Of a stretch of DNA of 64,000 bases, positions 11,440 through 23,400 are shown one piece after another; the stretch's first letter is position 1, and every line of letters starts with the position of its first letter. Both the position numbers and the translations under genes were made by a program. Source of the stretch: Saccharina japonica (lineage: Eukaryota; Sar; Phaeophyceae; Laminariales; Laminariaceae); assembly GCA_008828725.1 (NCBI GenBank), contig MEHQ01003945.1, positions 208,146 to 272,145 on the forward strand, read 5' to 3'. The notes beneath the pieces are model-generated. The model did no database searches, had not been told where the DNA came from, and was given only the letters and a program-made list of their open reading frames with translations.

Positions 11440-14400
11440 CTGAGGAGAGGATGACGGAAGAAACCGGGGTAACGTGTGGAGCGAGAGGCTGGCCGTCAAT
11501 ACTGATGAATCATGTACTGATTTGGATCAGCCCTCTAAAACCACATACTACTACAAGGGGCAGAATCAGTTGGAACAGGCACAATCTAGCGCACTCCCAT
11601 TTCGTGAGATGAAAACTTAGCGGCTTCGTATCGCTATTCAGCAGTTTAAAACTCAACATCATCAGCAACACCCACCCCCCGGTTTCTCGCTACGCACACC
11701 ACATACAAACTAGTGGAATCTTACGAATATCGCGAATCGTAATATACTTTTTGTCCACAAGATTGTGTTGGACTACGTAAAATCGTTCCTATTATATATG
11801 ACAGGCACGTGAGTTTAGCTGCATGGTGTCATCATCGGGGGCGTGTTAGGCTAATCATGCAACCGGGAGCGCCAACTAAACTGTACGCCACCTGCTCTAG
11901 CCTATCGATTCTATCAAGATGTCAGCCAACACATGATTCCCCTCCTAGAAATGCGTTTCCAGACATCGTTGACGTAACTTAACCTAGCCTCCTAAACGGA
12001 ATGCCCACGGTTGGCATCCCAACAACATCATAATCTACCACGGTATAGGGGACAGACAAACTACGTGCCTGCGTTAACGGACTGAACACTAAGCAGCATT
12101 ATTGTGCAGACGGCGACACTCGTATACCTGAAACATCAGTCATGTCGATATTGATAGCGCTTAGTGGTACCTCTTAATCGGAACACCCACTTGTGGCATC
12201 CCGACAGCAGTATTATGTGACCATCTGTTTTTATGGTAGAGGGAAAGACGAACTACGTGCCTTCACGGACTCTACACTTACTTCGAGGAATCTTGTGTGG
12301 ACGGCGACACTGGCGTACCTGAGAAATGATCTGCCAGACGGTCACGACCATTTTGATAGCCCTAAGTGGGAGCATGTTGACCAAAGATGCTCGACAAGAC
12401 CTGCACTTGCTCTTCAACAAGCTTTGGTTTAGATCGACGCTGTCTTCAGTCCCGTCGTGCACCACCCCCCCCAGATGTGCAACCAGTACACCGGCAAACA
12501 CTATCACAGCCAGACCCACAGCCACCGCAAGGCCCACCGCCGAACTCGTGATATCTCCGGCGCATTCACGACAGCTGTACGCAATCCCTGGAGCAAATCC
12601 TTCTGCACAAACTGCGCAGTCTGGAGTGGCGAGTGGGGAGATGAAGCAGGTGTTCAGGCGGCTTGCTTTGAGGTTGTGAATCAGACGCCCAAGAGGACGT
12701 ATTAATCGAGTTGGTAACTTACGCGACCGATGTTAAGAATCTGATCGTTGGGAATTTGAGACTGATATTTGCGGGGGGGGGTAAAATGCGACCTAGTTGT
12801 ACTGAAAATAGTGTGGAACACACCCAGTCTTACACAAGAAATTCAATCTGGTTGGAAATAAGAAAGTTTTAACATCTGTCGCGTACTGTAAATACGTAAG
12901 CAACTCAAACTCAAAGCAAACGAAGGCCAGCCTTTATATGGGACGTCGATAGTGCAGGGCTCGAGTCTGCCCCGTTATTTTCCCTAGGCCCAAACCAATA
13001 TATGATTGTTTCGGAGTAACAACAGGCAACTGCCTTCTCACATGGCCCAGTGTAGCCAGCTGCGCATTGTTTGTCCGCCTCCTTGCCGCCATGGCAGGCA
13101 CTGTCTCGATAGCACTGCACAATAAAGTTGTTCTTCGAGGTGCGAAAGTAGCCTTTATCGGCTATCAGATTTGCGAGGGTTGTGCCTGGTGACGGGGCGG
13201 TAGCGCCTGCGGGTGGCTGTTCGCAGACAGGTTCCTCAGTAATTCGGATATCTTGGCGTATGAATACGCCATCGACACCGGTGGAACATCGAGAACACAC
13301 CTTGTCGAAGCACGACTGGCAGTACGTGTCCTGCGTAAAGGGTAAGGTTGACGAAAGCGACAAGAAACAGATCTGACTAAAAGAACAGGGGAAAGGCTTG
13401 ACTAAAGCAACAAAGGTAAAGGGTACGAAGAGACTACAATTGTTCGACGAAACGCGATTTGCACGCCAACACTGTCAGATAATAGGTTAATCGAAAATTA
13501 TGAAACTACTCTGCATCGTGTTGAGAAGCATGAACATTCGAGCAATAAGCACAATATTAACAAAACTGTTTGTGGTTCGTACCGCATCCAAGGAGGCGCT
13601 CTGCACTCGCTACCAACCCACATCGAATACATTCGGTTTGGCCTGCAGAAACACGACCACGGTATGCAACGGCTGACATTTTCAGAGCCTGCACCACATC
13701 GAATACATTCGGTTTGGCCTGCAGAAACACGACCACGATATGCAACGGCTGACATTGTTCAGAGCCTGCACCAACCTGCGAGCTATAATCTACACGCCAT
13801 ACCTAAAGGAGACCAAAGCAGGGTCAATACTTTCCGTGACGTTTTATATCGAGCTGGAAGCTGTACATTCCAGTAGGTATGACTCATCCCACGGTAGGGG
13901 CGTGGCATAATTTTATGACCTCCTCACATGAGGAGCTCAATATCTCACCCGAAACATGACTTCGGAAACATTCGTTGGCGCAACCCGACCAAACCTTTCA
14001 ATGCGGTAGTCCAAAACAAAAAATACCAGTAAAATATTGACAGTATCCGGTGGTTACTCACGTGAGGACCACAACCGGTCAGACAATACGGAGCCAATAT
14101 GTGGTACCCCTACCGTGGGATTGCTCGTATACGTGTTAACTTACCGTTCTTGCCTCCATTCGTTTAAGGTGACCGTACGTCCCGGCTGGGCAGTAGTACG
14201 CGTTTTCCGAGAAAGTGACGTTAGACATCTTGTCCAGGAACCCAATGCTCATAATAGCGGGGCCATCAATCCCGGCCTGGTTAGCCACGAAACTGGTGTT
14301 GAAAACACGCATAATCCCTGTGTGGAAGATCGCCCCTCCCGAAAGTTCTGTGAAAAAGTCAGAGGCCATCAAGATAGGAGATAAAGCCCGTAAGTTCGAC

Positions 14401-17400
14401 CGCGAAGCAGTTAGTGTAACGGAATGTATTAATCGCAACCCACATAGTTGTAACATGTGCAGCGAGCGGACCGTAAATAAGTCAACGCCTAGCAAAACTT
14501 GAAAGTGAGGGTTACTTAGACGACCCGCCAGTGGAGCAGGGGTAGCCTTGTGTATGGATGGTAACATAGATCGAGATGTGCCCCCCCCAAATTCAGCGCT
14601 AGCAGAAGCTAACGGTGGATCTGATAAGCCATTCCGGCTGGTGCAGGTGCCCTCTGTTAGTTCGTAGGCGAAATATGCCCATACAAACGATGGACCAGGA
14701 ATGGGTAAGAGCAACGCGAAATATGCAAGGAATGGGTTAGACCAACACACTCGTTGCCGTGCATGCTGTGATGAGTTATAGCGTGGTGGACTGTCGCCTG
14801 GTACCGCATCCTTGTAAACTATAGGGCTGTCGCTGTATGCTACATTGTCCCAAGCTACTGCACTGTCTTCCTGTGCTGCATTGTTTGGAGCTAAGCTCTA
14901 AGCTCGAACAAGCCTATCTCGGCATTTGTGCTTTTTCCATCCCCTTTAGTATCTTCGCCCTTCTTCTCTCTCTCCCTCTTTATTCGAAATTTAGATCCGG
15001 AGTCACTAAGTAGGCTCCTCTCCCCCCTTGCCTTGCACGTTTATTGCGAGAATATTTAAGAACTTTCTTCTATTGTTTCAAAATATCTCCCTTAAACTTT
15101 GTACCGTCAAAACATGTTTTCATATCGCATTTTTTACCCTGGGCACACTTGTTGTATACCTGGCATACTTCTTACGAGCTGGTTCTAGTTGAACGGCCGA
15201 CCTCCCCTCCCCCCGCACAGATTCCGGTACTATCGACTCGAATTGGACGTATTGAGTATCATACCGACCACCATGTACAGCGGAGGAGGGTAACATTGCC
15301 AGAAGGGGCTGGCGCTAGCGGCAAAAATGTGTCCCATCCAACCACGAGCCGTAGCAAAGGTCAGTAACAGCAATGCGTTTCTGTGGGGAGAATAGATGTG
15401 TTTTTTCATTGTTTCTTTCGGAACGGTCCAGTTACTACTACTTTGGGGCATGGCACTACCAGGTTTAAACATGTTTGATACCGGGCCTGCGTATGCTAAA
15501 TATGAAGCACGATATACCGCGAATATCGATCCTATACTGAAACTACGTAATTACGAGGCAACGCCTGATGTTTAGCACTTTTTCCGCACTAAATACATAA
15601 TTTCCGAACCGTTATAGACAGAGAGAGAGAGTCGCGTAAACGTGGCACACATGTTTTTTCGTTTGACACGAATGAGCAGGAAAACTAAAACTAAACCAAT
15701 TGAAACCCGCTGGATGCGATGTTCGTAAGAACTCGTACATGCCGTGCGTACACGTTCACGGTCTGACTCATACAAAAACTTCGTGGGAATAAAGTTCCGT
15801 CGTTCAGCTTGAAGCAACCAGTAGATGCATGCTATTCCTAACCCCGCAGGTTTGCTGACCACCGCCGCCACTATACGTTTAATAGGCTTCGGCTACCCAG
15901 TCTTCACTTAACATATAGTCCGACACAGGGGTATGTGTACACGGGATGCTTTAGTGGATAGTCAAACTTGTATTACTTGATTCAAGCTGAGCGCCACATT
16001 GTTTGCTCCCGATCAAATTTTCTTGCCGTTTTGTTTACGTAGCCAAACTCTGAATGTTTTGGCACGTCTCTTAGGAGCCACTGCGGAGCCACGACCGATT
16101 CGGTTGATTATTCATGACCATTTGCCGTATAGGAATATTGGGGATTATTTTGCGTCTTACGGCTCAAATGTCCGGCGACTAAAGTTACGTTTGCGCAGGG
16201 CTTATGCAAAATCGGCGCCTAACCACAGCGGCGGACGAAAAAGAACGGCGGGGACAATTACACTTCCGTGCTGAAATACGTGCACCTTGTTACTATAAGT
16301 AGGTGGAATCTTCCAGGAGAGCTTCCACCCGTTCCTCGAAGCTTCCAGCGCTTCAATGAACTCGGGTGGACGCTTCCATGAGAGTACAGAGGCCTGACAT
16401 ATACGCGAAGTATAGGGAGTACTCACGAAGTTTCGAAGTCTTGAGTGCGGAAGTTTCAAGTACCGTATCGGCCGACGAACATGAAATATTAAAAAAAGAC
16501 GTTATACTCACTTTTTTAGGGGCGCTAAAAACAGTGGACAAATAGATGGTGTTCAGCGACGAGCGCTGAGCTAAAGTTTATAGTGGTGTCTATGCTCGAC
16601 GGTATTCAACGATGGTATTGCAACAAGGTTTATGCTTGATGGCGGGCCTGTACCGTACCTCTTTCCGTCAGAAACTCAAGAAGCTGGAGACAAACGCAAA
16701 TGATGTTCATTCGACACTCATTCGAGTACGATGCACAATCAATATTCAACAAACCATTCAAAACGAATTTATTGAAGCAAGTTCCCAAGAACGCGTTCAT
16801 GTGATCATTACAGCAAAGTTTAAAGTGTAGTAATTCTAGCAAGCATTTGCTTTCAAGTTGAAGGATAGAACGGCGTCTTCACCGGTGTCGTCACTTTGTA
16901 CCTGTCGCAAGCTTCCACGGATGTCGCAGGCGCTCATCGAAACTTATCGAGGAAAATCAAACTTCAACAGAGACGGTCCCGCCAATTAAAAACATAAGCA
17001 TCGAGACGACCGCATCATGAACACAACGCGGGAAAGCGATGCACTAACGATGGAAGCGGTTCTACTCGTTCGCCCAAGTTCGCCCGATTCTGTAGACGAC
17101 TAGTTTGTGCAACTCAACGACTTACAGCACTATTAATCACTGATATGACGGCAACACGCCGGTTCCCCGCATTTTTGGCTTCTTTAGTAAATTACGCTTC
17201 CGTGGAAGCTGGCCAAAGCAAGCGGAAGCTTCCATTAGAGTAGGTTATGGACACTTTCATGGAAGGGATAAAGAGAGCTTCCATACCAGTGATCGGAAGC
17301 TACCATTGACGTGTCATCTGTGAGGAATGAGGGTGGCGGCAGCTTCCAGAGAAGTGCTAAATGCTTTCGGTCGAAGCTTCCACTGCTTCCGTGGAAGCTT

Positions 17401-20400
17401 GCATTGAAGCAACTTCCGCGCGAGAACATGGCCACTTCAAGGGACGCAGTAAATACTTTTACGAAATATTTAACGGGAGGTTTTTTGGAAACTCAAGCGT
17501 ACTTCCATGGAAGATTCCGCAGTTTTCGTGGAAGCTTCTGTCCGCGTCCATGGGGCGTAATTGGAAGCTCCCGTGGGTGTGGTGTGAGCTTCCGTGGAAG
17601 CAGTGGAAACGTCCATGGAAGCTTCCACGACCTTCCACATTAAAATAAAATTATGTAAAAGGCTGGTACTGCCTTGTACTCATTGATTGTAGCTTTAAGG
17701 CAGGACCGACAAGCAGGGTTGCGTCTATCTTATTACTTTCATCTCTCTCAGTGAGTTCTGCGAGTATCCATGCGAACACATTAGTTTAACATATGTATAT
17801 GCATTGTTTTTTAGGCCGCCTTGGGACACTGAAATAACATTTCAGGGAAATCTAAATATTTCGACAGTTTACTGTTTAGCCAACATTAAACTGCAAATAC
17901 TGTAACACTCGGGGACTCGTTGCATAGTTTGAGGAAGGAAACTATGGAGACCATCCACGAGATTTTCAGGCGCGTATACACAACATACTGTAGTTTCGAA
18001 ACTACGCGCAGTTAGACAGATACACTCGACGATGCCATTTTTTTTGCAATACTCTCCACCTGTTTGGGCATAACCTCAGCCCCAACAAATATATTCGAAA
18101 CCGGACGCCGATTCTTTGTTCCGTTTTTCATGTGGATAGTGTGTGTTACAAGGTACCCTGGTGTTACGTATGTGATCTTCGAGTAGATAGCACAAGTGGC
18201 AATTCAATGGGAGACATAATGCGGCGTTAAGCTTCAGCCAGATCGTATATTATTTTCTATATGGTTCCCCTTCGAGACGTGGTTGAAAGTTGAAAATGGA
18301 GAGAACTGTCATCATCTGCATCCCTTAATACTCCGACTTCTGCAGAATACTGCTTGCTGTGTGACAGACTGAGGTTCGACCACGTGTGTTTGACTTTTAA
18401 ATTGTATGTCGAATCGTGAACTTAGTCCCGTGCATCTCTTGGTGAACACTTTACCCACATATATTATCTGCCAGGTATACTATTAAATGCTGTTGGTCCG
18501 TCTGAAATCATGAGCTCGCGATTCAAAGCGCCTCAGCACCGCCTTATCCCATCGGTATAGAGGCTGGATGCCACAACCAGTGAAACACCGTGTCTCCTGC
18601 CCCATCCAGTCCTGGGCGTCGCACGCTAAGCATTGTCTCAATCCCAAGGGCAGTCACTGAAACTTTATTCACCAGTGGTTCTGTTATTTCCGTCCAGATT
18701 GGTACATCACAGCACACTGTGAGTACTGTAATTATGGTTGCGCCTGTCTCGGGATGCAGAGAGTTTCAGTACCGCCTCGCGGCAGCGGCAGAAAGAGTGT
18801 GAAACACCATTAGTGGGACACTGTGTCTCACATAACACCGAGTCCAGGCCGTCGCGTGCTGGGCATCGCCGAAGATCGTGGCCGTGTCACAATCTCGAGG
18901 AACTCCTGACGGCCAGTCAGCCAGCCTAGCTGCTGACTTAGAGTTGTGAACTATGACCCGGGCAGCTGATTGGCTGGCCAAACCCATGCCAGCTGTCGCT
19001 GGATATTTCTAGAAAATTGGAGCAGAATAACGCCACCGAGGTTCAACCAAAACCAGAAAGGACAGGGTGACATCCCCGGAGTATATATCCCTCCATATAT
19101 CTACAACTTAAACGAACCGGGGATAAAAATAGCGACCTCCCGGGCCGACACCGCCCCACACGGTATACAAACCTCACACCCATCGGCTGATAGTTGATTA
19201 CCTGAGGTCTATGGAACCAGCGGCACGCGGGGATGAGCGTCCCATCCTCCTGCCATACACCTACAACCCCAACAACCCGGTGACGAAAACGGATAGCTCG
19301 CGGATCGATACCGCCCCGCAAGGTGTGGGAACCCCAACCCCACGGACTGATTGCGGGTTTGAGTGGCTCTCATGCAGCCAGCGCTCGACGACCAGTACCT
19401 CCTCGGGGCAACGCGGAGATTCCGCTTCACCCGGGGAGAATAACGTTCCATCGCCGGATAATAACTCCTTCCATACATCCACAACCCCAACAATCCAGGG
19501 ACAAAAATAGAGACCCCCCAGGTCGATACCGCCTCGCAAGGTGTGAAAATTTCAACCCGACAGGCTGATTGCTGGTTTAGCTGGATCTCAAGGAGACAGC
19601 GCGCTGTGAACGATGCCCCATCGGGGCAATGCCGAGGTCCCGGTGCACCCGGGGATGATACCGTCCAACCCCCTTCTCTGGAATCCTGCCATATACCTAC
19701 AACCCCAACAACCCAGAGACGAAAACGGACACCCCTTGGTCGATACCACCCGGCAAAATGTTGAAACCCCAATACAACGCCCTGATTTGATGATTATGCT
19801 GGATCGCATGGAGCCAGTGCGCGGTAATCGTTGACCCTCGAGACAAAGTCGGGGTCCCGCCGCAACAGGCGGTGACAGTGTGTTTTTATTAACACTTCTA
19901 TACATCTACAACTCTTACAATCCGGGGTCGAACACGGAGTTTGCCGGAGTCGATAACATCTCGCAAGGTGTGGAAACCCCACCTACATTTGTTGCTTGGG
20001 CTGGGGCTCATGGAACCAGCACACGGCGAGAGTTTCCCCTCGGGATAATGCCGAGGTCCCGCCGCATTTGGGTACGATAGTGTCTCATCCCCGAATCAGA
20101 AACGTTTCCGTACATCTACAACTCCACAATCTGGGGATGAAAACGGCCATCCCGCGCGTCGATACCGTCTCGCAAGGTGTCAAAACCCCAAGGTGTGGAG
20201 AACATCACCCCCCGGGCCGATTTCGGAGTTGGCTGGGGTTCCGGTAAACAGCGCGCGGCGGAATTAGCCGCCCTGTACAACGTGGACCTCCCGCTGCATT
20301 TGGAGATGGGAAGATCCCATCTCCGGTTCGAACCTTCTTCCATACAACATAAAATCCAACAACCCGGGGAAGAAAACCGCCATGCCCCGGGTCGATTCTG

Positions 20401-23400
20401 TCTTGCACGATCCGTTCAGAGTGGTACATCACAGCATACGAGCACTACCATAACAGGTACTACATACTAATATGATTAGAAACGCAGGGCTAGCGACACG
20501 GGCTGAACCATGACCGTACCGCTATTATAGACGAGACTTCTGCTACAATAGGGGGGGTACCCACATTTTGACTACGAGGTTTTGGCCACTCGGACGAGTG
20601 GCTCCGAATGTAACTTAAAATTGGACCTAAACATGGTTTGTTGGCGTTGTGTAACAGAACCTCCCATGGCGATGCACATACAACAACAACAAAAACAAAA
20701 AGCTAATATGAGTACAACGCAGAAAAGCAGTCACTCGGATGAGTGGCTCTGTGCAGGTTAAAAGCAAGCACCTAGACATCACCCCCCTACCGTAGCACGA
20801 GTCACGAATGCAAAAGCACCGGAGGCAAAAGGATGAAGCGTTGGTTCTGTGGCACTGGTGCTGCTGTAGCGTATACATAACGTGGCTGCACGGTTGCTTT
20901 TAAAATCCGGAGTAAGTGTGGATTAGTATCGTCGTCCTGCCCTCTACGCACAGGCACTTGCTTCCGCGTTACTTGATATTATGTACCTGCATGTATGTAT
21001 TCGTTCGAACTTCCCACGTAGACAGGAAGCATGTTGCGCACATATAGACACACAAATGCACCGTCTTGTGTCTTCACCCAATGGAAGAACTTGATGTGCG
21101 ACTGCTGTTGATCCGTGGCTACCTATTTTCAACGTAGCCGTGGAATTTTCCTTCGAAACAACACGACGCCGCCCGCTTTGCGGTTCCAAACATTAACCCT
21201 AGTCAGTACGTTTTCTATCGATGATCAATTTAGTAGATAGACTCATGGAGGTAATCTTGGCGAACACATCACACAGCGTCGGAATCCACAATGATATTAG
21301 AGAAATGTGATGCGGGCCAATACAAAGAGAGTGTGAGTGTAATTCGCGATGTGTCTTCATCTAGACACAGCAAGGTCTGCCGAGCGCCAACATACACGCA
21401 CAAACCGGCCCACACGCCTACAAGCACGTACACGCAGCACCCGCACTCATATGTTATGTTCACACACACCGACATAGTGTCCGTTGCAGTCAGCACGGGA
21501 ACGGCTTGAAGGGTATGCTACTACACAGAAGCGGAGCGAAACACGTTGAAATTTCGGGTTTGCATTGTCCTGACAGGCTCTGGCTCGGCGGAAACAGATA
21601 CCGCAGTTGCTTGTTAGTTTCCGCGACTTACAACGCCCAGAGCACACGCCACGGACGTCGGCCGTAGCCCAAACGTGAGGCGTGTGTATACGCGGGCCTC
21701 CTGCATGCTCCGAGGTTGAGAGCACGAGACACGACCCCCGATAGGAAGAGAAAGCAATGCCGATGCCCCGAAAAAGTTAATTTGGATACATGTATACGAG
21801 GTATATTGCTATATATGGTTGAGCGTAGCTCAAATATTGGCAACCTGAAGCCACGATACCGCGATTTGTTATCAGACCCGGTCAAATGTGTTACGCTATG
21901 TATTACTCTTTCAAGGAGGGAATTATGGGTAACCTGTAACCAACATACCTGCCAAATTGTTGCGGAAGACAGATGTGTCGAAGATGTCAACCCCAGGGCC
22001 TGTGCTCAAATAAACTGCGCCCCCGTCTGAAGCCGAGTTGTCTTCCAGAACACAATCGCTAAATAAGGTTTGCTTGTCGTCCACAGCCACAATGTAAACG
22101 GCACCGCCGAGCGATGCATTGTTGGACACGAACCATACACCGGTGACTTGAATTTGGTCACACTGCTGAAACAATATTGCGCCCCCCAAACCGCCGGCGG
22201 AGTTATTGACGAACCCCACGCTCCAGTTGAAAATGTAGTCGCCGCCTGCTTCGGAGTACATATCACCTGCAACATGTCAACACCCACGAAACAAAACGGT
22301 CGGCTACAGACATTTCAGCTGAATGGAAGCCAACACGTGCAAAATCAGGGTGTCTGCATTTCCTTGAGGGTGGGTTGGTCAACACAACGGCCAGCGCAAT
22401 AATGATGGCGACGCTCACGCCAATACAGCCATCACGCCAACTTCAACATTGGAAAGTACGCCGTGTTCGATATAGGTCATATCCACTAACAGTGTGGCGG
22501 ATCGGCCGTTCCGCTTGCGGCAGTACGGGATTTACAGGAGCCCATAAACATTACCTGGTATGTGGAAAGTCCATTGACTATAGGGAACGGGACATTGCGG
22601 GCTATTCTGGAAGTGAGAATTGTTGATTTGTGGCCCGTACTGGACCTCGGTTTGTGGTTCGGGAACGTGCGAGGGATTGTGGTTGGTGGGCAATCGTGAT
22701 GGGTAGGAGCTCGCGCTCCCACCTCATCTCACTCCAACCTGCACCCACTCCAAACCCTCTTCTCCTCGTGTTCCCTTGGGTACTGCTGTAATATTCAAGA
22801 CATAAACACATCATCTTCGTTTCTCTGGGACATACTGCATAAGGCAGTACTTGTCTGGGCTCACAGCTCGGGGCTGTTGGTGCCACTCCGTCTCCTGATC
22901 ATCACTGTCAATTGAATACGTTAACGTAAAGTTCGAACTTGACTGGTGTTCCGAGATGGACCAAGAGATTATAGAAGACTTGAAGGAGCAGCTCGCAGCG
23001 CAGGCAAGGCTATTCGAAGAAAGGCTGTCGGCAGTAGAGGCGAGTCGAGAGGATACTGGCGGGCTGCAAGGGGCGACCGCCGGTGGAGACCAGCCTTCAT
23101 CAGGTGTAGAAGGTACTAGTGAGCAGGCAGGGTTTGCTTCTAGTCGTAGAGTTGGAGCCGCCACTGACAGTCTGCTGCAAGCTGTCGGTGATGTAGGTAC
23201 TATAGGGGATAGTCATCTAGCTGTAGGACCACGGGAGACCAGTAGCATCAAATCTGAAATTCCTAAATTCAATGGTAATAGTGTAGAGTACCCACTGTGG
23301 AAGAGACGCTTCGAGGGTTATGCGATTGCCAACGGTTGCATACAGGCTTTCACCACTATGTCTGACATGATGGTAGGTGACCCGTCTGTAACTTCGGTAT

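Larger units (their letters stand above)
14348..21948 (-). other. Long intron (7.6 kb) filled with repeats
   Basis: It runs from donor GTATGT to acceptor CTTTTTCACAG. Both flanking exons are phase 1, and the beta-helix reads smoothly across. It contains the self-complementary motif array (16300-17640), two related segments near 18580 and 18800, and the ~215-bp tandem array (19070-20470). Two CACTCGGAYGAGTG hairpins lie near 20587 and 20734. Several open frames inside the arrays are by-products of the repeat. I recognised no further coil exon here, but one could be hidden. Confidence 0.65.

Noticed and set aside
10378..11499. Single-exon membrane protein starting at the ATG at 11499
   Set aside because: A strong acceptor at 11440-11441 joins this exon in phase to the exon at 12319, giving the family's expected order. 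The 20 residues before it do not look conserved.
19209..19905. Long frames on both strands around 19.2-19.9 kb
   Set aside because: They follow the 215-bp tandem unit, and repeated G/C-rich words lacking stops explain them.
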